From assembly GCF_000304475.1 (NCBI RefSeq), contig NC_018950.1:434001-498000 (forward strand): 64,000 bases of DNA, given 5' to 3'. Each line of letters opens with the position of its first letter. The stretch's first letter is position 1. The position numbers and the translations under genes are program-made. This document shows, piece by piece, positions 17,194 through 26,982 of this stretch. The notes under the pieces are model-generated. The model was not told where the DNA came from, did not search any database, and worked only from the letters and a program-made list of their open reading frames with translations. Source of the DNA: Kazachstania africana CBS 2517 (taxonomy: Eukaryota; Ascomycota; Saccharomycetes; Saccharomycetales; Saccharomycetaceae).

Positions 17194-19872
17194 CTACAGA
17201 TTCATTGGTACAACAACTTTTGAGGATTTGATCTGGTTATTTAAACTACCGTTATCTAAGAAATCAAACATTAACATATTGTCAATTGCTTCATTGATAT
17301 TGTCTTCACTGACCGACGCACCATCCTCAGACTCTTGTCCTAAATATGGTAAAGTGGAATCTCTTGGAAACATCCATTCCCTCCATTGAGAATCAATATT
17401 ATCACATAAATCATATAAAATCATTTTCAATAAAGTGATATGATTGTAAAACCATGATACTGATCTGTTGATAAAAATTCTGTAATTTTCCATCTCTTTC
17501 ACACTATGTAAAATAGTGAAGTTCTTAAAGCCTCTCTTCTCTCTTGATTGATCTCTCCAAAATTCAAATAATGTAAATAATGCCTTTCTTCTTTGCCACG
17601 TTCTCTTTGATTCTCTTAATTTCAAACCTAATTCAACTAATTTATTTTCCCATTCAAATTCCATTAAGAAATATTCCAAAGAATTAACGTACTTTTCAGT
17701 TAAAATTGTCTTTCTCAAGATTCTACAAGTTAAAGCAGTTTCTTCGGCAATGTCTTGTTTCAAATAATGTGCATTATTACGTTCATGTTTATTTAAATTG
17801 GAATTTGGGTTACTAATATGTGCGTATGGCTTCTTCTTATCACCGAGACCGAAGAAATTACTATTTACAGTATCGTCATTATCACTTGTTTTATTTTGTT
17901 GCAATCTACTACGATTTGATTCCAATAATTCTTCCTCTTTCGCTTTAAATTTGAAATCTAGATATGTACCAGTAGTTATTGGAATATTTGGTTCGTCCCT
18001 ATTGTAAAAAAATCCACCTTTACAAAGTAGTTCTATTGGAGAACCAAAAATGTACGTTTTATATTCCGTTGGCTTAACATCTTTGGATAATGTTAGTTCA
18101 CTAGATTTTCTAGACGGTGGTGGAGAGGAAGCAGTGCCAGTTGGAACTAATGCGCTAGTGGCAGTAGGAGTTAAGGCAGTAGTAGTAGTAGAAGATGACG
18201 ATAATAGCCGTTTTTTTCTCAATTGTCTACCTAAATTATCTGATGGTTCTGATTTTGGTCCTAATAAAGGATGTAATTCTTCATACTGTTCCTCTTTTGT
18301 CTTAGCTCTCATTAAATCATCATCCATTGGGTTACTTGATAATTCAGATCTTAACCTTTTCTTTGGTGTAGTATTCTGATTACTACTTGTTGGCCCTGAA
18401 TCATCTGAATTCAAAATTGCAGATAATCCGACTTTTTTATGTGTCGTTGAATTTAGAGGTATGTTGGTTTGATTTATGGTACTTTCGGCCATTATACCAT
18501 TTGAATCAGTTGTTTGGTTTTGTTGTTGATTAGTCGATGAAGGAGTAAGATCAGTTTGCGAATCTGCTGTGTTTAAATCTAAAGTTCTCATTTGGCCGAC
18601 TTCATCTTGATTGTGAAAATTGTCGTAAACCATTGATGTCATCCTTCTTCGTCTTTCATCTTCTTTCATTGCCATTAATAATTTTCTATTTGATTCCATA
18701 AAAGATTTTGTCTTATCTCTGTCATTATATTTCATACTAACGAGCATTTTTTCACGTGGATCTCTCAACTTATCCAATTCTCTTTGTTGCTTATTGAGAT
18801 GGGCAGTGCCACCTGGTGAAGTTTCTTTTGTAGTGATGACAAATTCACGACCATTTTTATCCCAATTGCTTCTCCTTCTTCTTCTTCTCCTTCTACTTCC
18901 GTCTGTTTTAGTGTCATCACCTTCTTCATTATAATCTTCATCAAATTCTTCAGCACCGTCTTCTTCTTCGTCATCTTCAGCTTCTTCTTCCGTTTCGCTA
19001 ACTTCATCATCTACTGCATTGTTGTCACTTTCATCTTCTAATCTTGATGGAGACGAATGTAAATGTTCTTGAGAGTCATGTTCGTCCTCTTCACTAAATT
19101 TCTTGATGACGGTATCCACAGTTCTCTTCTTTGGAGGTCTGCCTCTTCTCTTTTTTGAAGTGGCCGGATTTCCTGCAGAAGATGGGACGACACTAGAGTC
19201 TACGGAAGACGGAGAGTTTGATTTAACGTTTGTCAATGGGTCGACGAAGTATCTTTTTGATTTAGATATTTGTACAGACCCTGTGGGCAGTGAGACTTTT
19301 AAAGGTTGAATATTATTATTGTTGTTGCTATTATGGTTGCTGTTGTTACTATTAATGATGTTATTACCCGTTGCAGAAAAAAAGTTTTCCTTTCTTGGTC
19401 TTCCGGGGCCTCTGCGATTTGAAGAGGAAGAAGAAGTTGGTAAATCGAATGTATGATCTGATAGCGTGTGAGAATTTTTATTTTTCAACAAGGCAGTTGA
19501 AATAGTATTGAGACGATCGTTGATATTATTAACTAATAAATCTGTATTCATTTGATTTTTTAAAGCGTCTTCTAATTTATTTTCCAATACGGATTGATTA
19601 TGGGAGATAATTTTCAAGGAATCGAATAGATTCTCAATAGAATGAGTTGTGATGGAATCCTTTGATAGGATTAACGATTGTAGTTCTGTGTAGTCGCTGT
19701 TTATTTTTGATAGGTCTTTTTGCAGATCCGACAGATTGACTGATGGAACGTCATCATCAACTTGGTGTGTCGTAACGGGATCTGGCATAAGAGGGTCCTC
19801 TTTGGCCGTTTGAGGAGTAACCAGTTCCTGGACGGCAGTGGTCTCTACTATACTCTGTTCGGAAGGGTCCAT
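17194..19872 (-). CDS. SUM1: SUM1, AT-hook repressor of middle sporulation genes
   Basis: In S. cerevisiae Sum1 binds middle sporulation elements and recruits the Hst1 deacetylase through Rfm1 to repress meiotic genes in vegetative cells. This 892-residue protein has two AT-hooks (GPGRPRK near 150-160, RRGRPPKKR near 240-250), an acidic stretch (about 286-314) followed by six consecutive arginines, long Ser/Thr/Asn/Gln linkers, and a conserved ordered C-terminal region (about 690-880) rich in aromatic and basic residues. The ATG at 19872 is used; the longer frame would begin at GTG. Identification is by AT-hooks, C-terminal domain and position between GIC and SSF (compare YDR310C). Confidence 0.87.
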   Translation of the reverse strand: MDPSEQSIVETTAVQELVTPQTAKEDPLMPDPVTTHQVDDDVPSVNLSDLQKDLSKINSDYTELQSLILSKDSITTHSIENLFDSLKIISHNQSVLENKLEDALKNQMNTDLLVNNINDRLNTISTALLKNKNSHTLSDHTFDLPTSSSSSNRRGPGRPRKENFFSATGNNIINSNNSNHNSNNNNNIQPLKVSLPTGSVQISKSKRYFVDPLTNVKSNSPSSVDSSVVPSSAGNPATSKKRRGRPPKKRTVDTVIKKFSEEDEHDSQEHLHSSPSRLEDESDNNAVDDEVSETEEEAEDDEEEDGAEEFDEDYNEEGDDTKTDGSRRRRRRRRSNWDKNGREFVITTKETSPGGTAHLNKQQRELDKLRDPREKMLVSMKYNDRDKTKSFMESNRKLLMAMKEDERRRRMTSMVYDNFHNQDEVGQMRTLDLNTADSQTDLTPSSTNQQQNQTTDSNGIMAESTINQTNIPLNSTTHKKVGLSAILNSDDSGPTSSNQNTTPKKRLRSELSSNPMDDDLMRAKTKEEQYEELHPLLGPKSEPSDNLGRQLRKKRLLSSSSTTTTALTPTATSALVPTGTASSPPPSRKSSELTLSKDVKPTEYKTYIFGSPIELLCKGGFFYNRDEPNIPITTGTYLDFKFKAKEEELLESNRSRLQQNKTSDNDDTVNSNFFGLGDKKKPYAHISNPNSNLNKHERNNAHYLKQDIAEETALTCRILRKTILTEKYVNSLEYFLMEFEWENKLVELGLKLRESKRTWQRRKALFTLFEFWRDQSREKRGFKNFTILHSVKEMENYRIFINRSVSWFYNHITLLKMILYDLCDNIDSQWREWMFPRDSTLPYLGQESEDGASVSEDNINEAIDNMLMFDFLDNGSLNNQIKSSKVVVPMNL

Positions 19873-20547
19873 GGGGTAGCGTGTGGATGAATTCACTTTC
19901 CTTTGTGTTTTGTCTCTAGATCAGACAGCAGTAAAACCCAGAAAAAAATAATAATAAATAACAAAAAAAAGATACCACCTGGAGAATAATAGAAGCAGGC
20001 GAGATCGATTGTTTCAGTGGATGCCGGGGACCAGTGATAAACCAATGGGATCAATAAAATTGTAGCAAATAAAGTGAAAGCACCGCAGCCAGTATCCTTA
20101 GTTGTGGTCTCTAAAGAAACAAATTATACTATTTTTACAACTGTCGTTTTCAAATTTTCCAAACGGTTTTTTTTCGTTTCCCAAAAAAATGGCTGCGACA
20201 GAAGATGTCTGGATGGAGCAGCCGTCGTCGTCGGTCGCATTTGGCACAGAGACATGTTTTCAACTGAGATGGGACTCAACGGACGGTATACATCACAGCA
20301 ATACATGCTGTTGGACTAGCCGGGTTCCCTCGTTTGAAATGGCCGGTTTTTCTGTCGCTTCGAATGGCACGTGGTCTGATCACCATGCACGGTGTGCTAG
20401 ACACAGTGAAAAATTTCTTTTATTCTGCCGTAAGCGAAAAGTGAAAAATTTCAAGCATCTCATCTCTTGGATAAAGTGAGAGGTATAGTGGTAGTGTAGT
20501 TAGGTCTCTGTGTGATTAGAGTGGCTTTGTGAGTAGAGTTGTTTAGG
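19873..20547. other. SUM1-SSF divergent promoter region
   Basis: A 675-bp shared upstream region. An open frame of 125 codons (20102-20479) crosses it but overlaps the RRPE/PAC elements, resembles nothing I know and is judged non-coding. CACGTG is at 20368-20373. Confidence 0.6.
20407..20466. promoter_or_regulatory. RRPE and PAC elements of the SSF promoter
   Basis: Two copies of TGAAAAATTTC (20407-20417 and 20442-20452) match the ribosomal-RNA-processing element, and CTCATCTC (20459-20466) is a near match to the reversed PAC box. They lie 80-140 bp upstream of the SSF ATG. RRPE plus PAC is the standard signature of yeast ribosome-biogenesis genes. Confidence 0.75.
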
Positions 20548-21912
20548 ATGGCTAAGAGAAGAACTAAGAAGAGAACACATGTCGTTCAGAGCAAGGATGA
20601 GCTGAAGGGCATCCCCAAATCTATGGTCATTAGAGTAGGTCAAACGTCATTGTCGAATCATTCTTTAAACCAATTGATTAAGGATTTTAGACAAATTATG
20701 CAGCCACACACAGCCGTCAGATTGAAAGAAAGAAAGTCTAACAAGTTGAAGGATTTCATAGTCATGTGTGGTCCGCTAGACGTCTCGCATCTGTTCATTT
20801 TCACCCAATCTGAAAAAACAGGTAACGTTTCATTGAAGATTGCAAGAACTCCAAATGGTCCAACTGTGACTTTCAATGTCGTTGATTATTCCCTGTCAAA
20901 GGACATCAAACGGTTTTTAAGAAGACCAAAGACTCTAGCAAAGGAAGACGTATTGGATCCACCTCTATTGGTATTAAACGGATTCAATACTAACTCCGAT
21001 GATGATGAATCAAACAATGTCGAAAAAGTCGTACTATCAATGTTCCAAAATATATTTCCACCTTTAAATCCAAGTCAGACTCAATTATCTTCCATAAGAA
21101 GAGTCTTCATGATTAATAAAGACCCAAAGACAAATGAAATTTCCATGCGTCACTATTTCATAAATATAAAAGATGTCGAAATCTCCAAAAATTTAAAACG
21201 TTTGTACAAGGCAAAGGACCATTTAAATAAATCAGTGCCAAATCTCAGTACCAAACAAGATATCTCCTCTTTGATTCTAGATCATGATCTTGGTGCTTAC
21301 ACTTCGGAATCTGAAGTCGAAGATGATTCAATCGTCAAAGTCATGGATAATGACAATAATACTACAAGGGTAAACAACCAAAGGAAACCACAGGAACCTA
21401 TTGGTGAGGACGACGGTGAAGAAGAGGAAGAAGAAGAGGATCAAGATTCAATGCCAGTGGCAAAGCCAGTAGCAAATCCAAAGAAAAAGGCAATAAGATT
21501 GACTGAAGTAGGACCAAGATTGAATTTAAAATTAATAAAAATCGAAGATGGTATCTGCTCTGGTAAGGTCTTACATCATGAATTTGTCAAGAAAACAGAT
21601 GCTGAAATTAAAGCATTAGAGAAAAGGCACAGAGAGAAACAGAGATTAAAGGAACAAAGAAGGAAAGAACAAGAAGAAAATATTGCTAGAAAGAAAGCAA
21701 CTAAAGACGCCAAGAAGCAAAGAAAATTGGAAAGAAGAAAGTTGAGAGAAGAACAAGAAAATGAATTATTCGACGGTAAAAAGGAAGATAATGATGAAGT
21801 AGCAAAGAATGATGAAAGTAGTGAATCGAGTGATAGTGATAGTGATCATTACAGTGATGTTCCAGAAGACATAGATAGTGACTTATTCTCTGAAGTAGAG
21901 GAAGCCATGTAA
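20548..21912 (+). CDS. SSF1: SSF1/SSF2, Brix-domain 60S ribosome assembly factor
   Basis: Nucleolar factor needed for maturation of the large-subunit precursor (27S pre-rRNA processing). The 454-residue protein begins MAKRRTKKRTHV, carries a Brix domain over roughly residues 25-320, then an acidic run (about 290-305) and a highly charged Lys/Arg/Glu coiled C-terminus ending in an acidic Ser-rich tail. The ATG at 20548 gives the family length; the longer frame starts at TTG. S. cerevisiae has two near-identical paralogues (YHR066W, YDR312W), so SSF1 against SSF2 cannot be decided here. Confidence 0.95.
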   Translation: MAKRRTKKRTHVVQSKDELKGIPKSMVIRVGQTSLSNHSLNQLIKDFRQIMQPHTAVRLKERKSNKLKDFIVMCGPLDVSHLFIFTQSEKTGNVSLKIARTPNGPTVTFNVVDYSLSKDIKRFLRRPKTLAKEDVLDPPLLVLNGFNTNSDDDESNNVEKVVLSMFQNIFPPLNPSQTQLSSIRRVFMINKDPKTNEISMRHYFINIKDVEISKNLKRLYKAKDHLNKSVPNLSTKQDISSLILDHDLGAYTSESEVEDDSIVKVMDNDNNTTRVNNQRKPQEPIGEDDGEEEEEEEDQDSMPVAKPVANPKKKAIRLTEVGPRLNLKLIKIEDGICSGKVLHHEFVKKTDAEIKALEKRHREKQRLKEQRRKEQEENIARKKATKDAKKQRKLERRKLREEQENELFDGKKEDNDEVAKNDESSESSDSDSDHYSDVPEDIDSDLFSEVEEAM

Positions 21913-22024
21913 GCGGGAAGGCAAAAAAGAAAAGACTTCATAAAATCTTATCAAATACAGATTTATACATGTATATTAATATTATTATTATCAACATATC
22001 TCATCCTTAAATGAATATGATTCT

Positions 22025-24127
22025 TCAAGCATCGCCATACTGCGCTTCCAACCTATTGCTAATACTCATTCTACTCAAAAATTTCCTCCAGCACTGTAAG
22101 CCCTCCAATTCGTTGCTCTCTTGAACCAAGGGTCGGATTCTATCCAGGTCATTTTCCTTCACGAGAATTTTATTTATCAGAGGAATTGCAAATCCACGCT
22201 TTTGTTTGAAATCGAATCCACTCACAACTTCGACATATTTTATGAATGGCATCAAACTATGTTTACCTTTTATTTTTTTATTGTATTGTTTGATTAGTGC
22301 CTTAATCTTTCCATTGGGGTCTAGCTGGAAGAACTCAAATCCTTTCGGTTTCAATGAATCGCAATAAATTTCAACGTGACCATATTTATTCTTGTAATAA
22401 TTTACATCTTCAATTTGCTTCCTTGAACCGGTTTCAGGATCGACAATTGTGTTAGGTAGTCTCAAACTCGGTAGAGTCTGATCAAATGAGTATAATCCTT
22501 TGATTTCATATTTTCTGTTATTAACGTGTTTCTTCATTCTTCTTGGTCTCATCGCAGCCTTCAATCTTCTTCCCAATATTAGCCAATGCTGCTCACTTTT
22601 TAGATTAATGACTTGGTCCTTCCAATAAAGAGGGACTTTATTTCTGAACAGCAATGGTGGTCTTGAGCCGGAGAAATTGATTTGTTGATGTGCATTCAAT
22701 TGTTCCATTGTGACAAAGTTTTCGGATTGTCTCAGTTCTTTCAACGTAGTAGGAACACTATAGTGCTTGAAAGCTATTGATTTCATAATGGTCCTCCCTT
22801 TAACGTCCTCTACTTTATTGAGGGCTTTCAGGTACTTTTCAAACCACAGATATGATAAGTAACTCCTAGATCTTCTATATACTGAATCTGGGGGGAAATC
22901 AAAGTATCTATAACATAAGTTACCAAGATATCGTGGTGAAACGTCCGTGATTACTTCAGTGTCCATATCGATACTCACGACATATGTGAAATCTTGATTG
23001 ATATTCAACTTAAAATCATCCAATGGCTGGAAAAATGAAACTCTCTCATCAATTTGCACTTTTGAGACCATTTGGTCTTTTTCTAGATGTACGATAGGGT
23101 CTATTATAATCATCTTCTCATCTGCACCAGCCATAGTTAGTTCAATCCAAAAATAAGGTTCTAATAGATCTGAATCAAATTTATTCGGTACTTGACCTTC
23201 ACCATTTTCCATTTGGCTTGCTATGTGTTTCAAGTTTATAGGACTCTTGTAATTTATTAGTGGTAATGCAAAGCACAATGATAGTTTTTGGTAAGTCGGT
23301 AACGTATTTTTCAGTATTATGAGGAAAAAGATGACTAAGATGTCTCTGTTGGCCATCTTTTTCTTGGCCATACTTCTAATAGTTTCAATTGGGTCCTCTT
23401 TATCCAGAATAGGACGTGATCCATAATATTTTTCTTGACCATTCATTATGTCAAGAAACTTCTTCGTGTATCCCGACGATGAGCTATTGAATTTCAGTAA
23501 ATAAGCCAATCTAATGAAATTTTGTCGAAATCCATTGCTATTTATTTTGTAATTAGATCTGAACCAGAATATGAGGCCCAGCAATAATGTTCTTAACTTC
23601 CCAATTTCTCCTGTAGTGGAAAATATATCTTTTTTAAACTTTTTCACTATAAGTTTTGGAACAGATTTAAACAGTCGTCTGTTCAACCTCTGGTCTTTAC
23701 ACCAGTCGACTCTATTTTGAAGTGTCCTCAGTAAAATTGGGATCATGACTAAATGCAGTCCAAATTGTATTTTCCTAATTTCAAGTATTTTCTGTCGCAG
23801 TATAGAATTTCTTCTTCGAGCTTCTAGCCTCTTTTTTCTAGATTGATCTCTTTTGTCTATCGTTATTGTGAGATCCTGTTCTTCATTAGACCTCTCTAAA
23901 GGGATATCTTCCCATTCTATATCATCCAGAATTTCTTCATTGTCTTCTCCATTCTCCTGGTATTCCTTCAAAAAATCCTGTTCATTATCATATTCCGTCT
24001 CTGAAGAGCCAGCTGCAAAGTACTCGTCTATATCAGCGTCAATTTGGCTATCAATTTCAGTAATATTCCCTCTTTTAAAGTATCGTTCATCTTCCTCGTC
24101 AGTAAACAGTCTTTTCACTGGTGGCAT
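22025..24127 (-). CDS. RAD34: RAD34, Rad4/XPC-family DNA repair protein
   Basis: Rad4-family damage-recognition protein; in S. cerevisiae Rad34 serves nucleotide-excision repair of ribosomal DNA transcribed by RNA polymerase I. This 700-residue protein has an acidic N-terminus (20-95), a transglutaminase-like region, and the three beta-hairpin DNA-binding domains in the C-terminal 270 residues, including KHYSVPTTLKELRQSE for BHD1 and YYKNKYGHVEIY in BHD3. The neighbours SSF and IPK1 place it at YDR314C (RAD34) rather than YER162C (RAD4). Confidence 0.88.
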   Translation of the reverse strand: MPPVKRLFTDEEDERYFKRGNITEIDSQIDADIDEYFAAGSSETEYDNEQDFLKEYQENGEDNEEILDDIEWEDIPLERSNEEQDLTITIDKRDQSRKKRLEARRRNSILRQKILEIRKIQFGLHLVMIPILLRTLQNRVDWCKDQRLNRRLFKSVPKLIVKKFKKDIFSTTGEIGKLRTLLLGLIFWFRSNYKINSNGFRQNFIRLAYLLKFNSSSSGYTKKFLDIMNGQEKYYGSRPILDKEDPIETIRSMAKKKMANRDILVIFFLIILKNTLPTYQKLSLCFALPLINYKSPINLKHIASQMENGEGQVPNKFDSDLLEPYFWIELTMAGADEKMIIIDPIVHLEKDQMVSKVQIDERVSFFQPLDDFKLNINQDFTYVVSIDMDTEVITDVSPRYLGNLCYRYFDFPPDSVYRRSRSYLSYLWFEKYLKALNKVEDVKGRTIMKSIAFKHYSVPTTLKELRQSENFVTMEQLNAHQQINFSGSRPPLLFRNKVPLYWKDQVINLKSEQHWLILGRRLKAAMRPRRMKKHVNNRKYEIKGLYSFDQTLPSLRLPNTIVDPETGSRKQIEDVNYYKNKYGHVEIYCDSLKPKGFEFFQLDPNGKIKALIKQYNKKIKGKHSLMPFIKYVEVVSGFDFKQKRGFAIPLINKILVKENDLDRIRPLVQESNELEGLQCWRKFLSRMSISNRLEAQYGDA

Positions 24128-24373
24128 TGTTCTTGCTAATTACGATATTTACGACAACAAACTACAAGGCATTTCAAAGGCAACGTGGTCGTAGGGGAAG
24201 CTGAATACTGTGCCTTTGCCATTTAATAAGGTTCAGCTCATCGGATTTTTGGTTGAATAATTCAATATTGAAGGAAAAAAAATAGTAAAGAGCATTGGTA
24301 ACTACATATGTCGCTTCCATATATTGAATATTATCTACATATATATGTAATGTGTATGTGTAGATGGTTCACA

Positions 24374-25228
24374 TCAGTCATGATAGTGCTTCTCTTGGTG
24401 TGTATCCAGGGATTTGTTCGTTTTATTCCAGTGTGTCCATTTATCCTTCAATTTGAGGTCTACATCTACAACGTTGATCTTTAGATCAGTAGTTAAAACG
24501 TCCCATTCGATGAAACAAGTGACGTCTCTCAATGTCATAAGCAATTGTAAGTCTTCCGTGACGGCGGCAATGCAATCAATTTCGTATCTTAGCTCCTTTC
24601 TGGACAAAGATTTCTGAATATCATGAAGCCTTCTCAAGATATTTGAATCGTTTCTTAAGTACTCTAGCATTACATCAACAAAATTCCGTGGTAAAGAGCT
24701 TGTAACATCCATTAGAATATCATATAAATGAGTAGGATCGTTGAGTAATCTGCTATAACAGTATTTTATTTCTCTACCCTTGAAATCATTATGTGTACAA
24801 TTTCTGCAATAGTGATACGGATTATGTAACCATTTCGGTTTAATTTCCAGAAGGATATTCGTCCTAGTATCGTTCGAATAAATCTTAGTCAAGTGGTCTG
24901 ATTTCAGAATCATAGTAAATCTCGAAGAAGGCCTTAGATTTGGAATCTTCAACACTTCCACTCTAGACGTCATATCAGCTTCTGTGTCGTTTACATACTG
25001 AGAATATACTGGATAGATATTCCCTAGTGGTATAGAACATTGCTCCATGGGGCAGACATAATCTCCTAGTAATGGCAGGACTTTTTCTCGTATAAACTTG
25101 TAATTCTCATTTACATATCTATTATTTAACTTCACTGACTCGGGAAATTTGACACAACATCTATATAAATAAACCGGATCATCATAATCTAACAGTATGT
25201 TTGCTCCACCTTTCCCTACGATATGCAT
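24374..25228 (-). CDS. IPK1: IPK1, inositol pentakisphosphate 2-kinase
   Basis: Phosphorylates inositol pentakisphosphate at the 2-position to make phytate (InsP6), which supports Gle1-Dbp5 mRNA export. The 284-residue protein matches the short fungal family. Seen: the EIKPKWL kinase motif (128-134), the downstream CRNCTHND cysteine pair (141-148) and the RDVTCFI segment near residue 236. The ATG at 25228 begins MHIVGKGGANILLDY, which resembles the family N-lobe. Position next to RAD34 matches YDR315C. Confidence 0.93.
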   Translation of the reverse strand: MHIVGKGGANILLDYDDPVYLYRCCVKFPESVKLNNRYVNENYKFIREKVLPLLGDYVCPMEQCSIPLGNIYPVYSQYVNDTEADMTSRVEVLKIPNLRPSSRFTMILKSDHLTKIYSNDTRTNILLEIKPKWLHNPYHYCRNCTHNDFKGREIKYCYSRLLNDPTHLYDILMDVTSSLPRNFVDVMLEYLRNDSNILRRLHDIQKSLSRKELRYEIDCIAAVTEDLQLLMTLRDVTCFIEWDVLTTDLKINVVDVDLKLKDKWTHWNKTNKSLDTHQEKHYHD

Positions 25229-25540
25229 GGGCTAGTCAAGTCTTCTCATTTAGTTCATCAGCTTCCACTAATTCATCAATAAAAACGTATTTCATAAGAC
25301 TATATAAGTTTATATCTGTCAGATACTCCGTCGTTTTCTGTGTCTTATGTAACCCGGTTCGTGTTCCTGGTACAGAAAAGCCCGCAGATGAAAAATTTTC
25401 ATGGGTAGGCAATTTTTTTGCTTAAATAATCGAGTGATCTTACTAGTAGCACGAGCAGTATATATAAGATAAGCTCATCGTTGCTAGTTGTTACTCGAGG
25501 ATTCTAAGAATTGCTAGAGAGGATAATAGAAAAAGAAGCA
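25229..25540. other. IPK1-DYS1 divergent intergenic region
   Basis: 312 bp with no gene. A TATA-type sequence (TATATAAG, about 25459-25467) lies about 75 bp before the DYS1 ATG. Confidence 0.5.
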
Positions 25541-26704
25541 ATGTCTAACGTTAATGAAAAATTACCTGATATTTTACAGGACGCTGTCTTAAAGGCATCC
25601 GTTCCAGTGCCAGATGACTTCGTCAAGGTCGAAGGTATCGATTATTCTAAGCCAGAAGCTGTGGACATGAGAGCCAGCGACTTGGTTAACTCCATGAAAA
25701 CCATGGGTTTCCAAGCTTCCTCTTTGGGTCAAGCCTGTGACATCATTGACAATATGAGACAATGGAGAGGTAAGCATATCGATGAATTGGAAGAGCACAA
25801 GAAAAAGGGTTCTTTTGACGATGAAGGTTACCAGAAGACTACCATTTTCATGGGTTACACTTCCAATTTGATCAGTTCTGGTTTAAGAGAAACTTTGAGA
25901 TACTTGGTACAACACAAAATGGTTGATGCTTTAGTTGCCACTGCTGGTGGTATCGAAGAAGATATCATAAAATGTCTAGCCCCAACTTACTTAGGTGAAT
26001 TTAGTTTGAAAGGTAGTACATTACGTGATGAAGGTATGAACAGAATCGGTAATTTACTTGTTCCAAATGACAATTACTGTAAATTCGAGGAATGGATTGT
26101 CCCACTTCTTGACAAAATGTTGGATGAACAAGATGAATACGTTAAAGAAAAGGGAAATGCTTGCTTAGAAGCCAATCAAGACGTCGATTCTCCAATTTGG
26201 ACCCCATCCAAATTGATTGATAGATTAGGTAAGGAAATTAACGATGAAAGTTCTGTCATCTACTGGGCCCATAAGAATAAGATCCCAGTTTTCTGTCCAG
26301 CTATCACTGATGGTTCCATCGGTGACATGTTATTCTTCCACACTTTCAAAGCTTCTCCAAGGCAAATTAGGCTTGACATTGTCGCCGATATCCGGAAGAT
26401 CAATTCCATGTCCATGGAAGCCTCTAAGGCCGGTATGTTAATCTTAGGTGGTGGTTTGATTAAGCATCATATTGCTAATGCTTGCTTAATGAGAAATGGT
26501 GCCGATTACGCTGTCTACATTAACACTGGTCAAGAATTCGATGGTTCTGATGCCGGTGCCAGACCAGATGAAGCAGTCTCCTGGGGTAAGATTAAGGCTG
26601 AAGCTAAATCCGTTAAGGTTTATGCCGATGTCACTATTGTTTTCCCATTGATTGTTGCCGCAACTTTTGCTAACGGTAAGCCGGTCGAGAAGAAACAAGA
26701 ATAG
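25541..26704 (+). CDS. DYS1: DYS1, deoxyhypusine synthase
   Basis: Transfers the aminobutyl group of spermidine to a lysine of eIF5A using NAD, the first step of hypusine formation. The start at 25541 gives 387 residues, the S. cerevisiae length; the longer frame would start at TTG. Seen: the [13 protein letters not shown] region, glycine-rich NAD-binding segments ([18 protein letters not shown]), and the catalytic Lys350 in VSWGKI. It is an S. cerevisiae chromosome VIII gene (YHR068W) sitting here between two chromosome IV-type genes. Confidence 0.97.
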   Translation: MSNVNEKLPDILQDAVLKASVPVPDDFVKVEGIDYSKPEAVDMRASDLVNSMKTMGFQASSLGQACDIIDNMRQWRGKHIDELEEHKKKGSFDDEGYQKTTIFMGYTSNLISSGLRETLRYLVQHKMVDALVATAGGIEEDIIKCLAPTYLGEFSLKGSTLRDEGMNRIGNLLVPNDNYCKFEEWIVPLLDKMLDEQDEYVKEKGNACLEANQDVDSPIWTPSKLIDRLGKEINDESSVIYWAHKNKIPVFCPAITDGSIGDMLFFHTFKASPRQIRLDIVADIRKINSMSMEASKAGMLILGGGLIKHHIANACLMRNGADYAVYINTGQEFDGSDAGARPDEAVSWGKIKAEAKSVKVYADVTIVFPLIVAATFANGKPVEKKQE

Positions 26705-26982
26705 ATCTTTTCTTGATATCCTCCCTCTAATGACACCATACATATTGATATTTAAGTACTTTAATTACGCCCTTATGTATTATATTAATTTGAATGATTT
26801 TCTAGAATAAAGTATGCGTACATGCAAGAGTCAGTTAATCAAAAGTATCATTAGCTATTAGTACTAATTGAAGTAGAATTGATATATTCGCTCTTTCGGA
26901 GTAAAAAAAACAAACCGATGCTGATTTTAATAGGAAACCAAGTCATCGTAAACTTCTTGAGTCCAAGCCGTCATTTAACGCC

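Noticed and set aside
20102..20479. 125-codon plus-strand frame upstream of SSF
   Set aside because: It overlaps the RRPE and PAC promoter elements, has no recognisable protein features, and lies in a divergent promoter. Judged chance.
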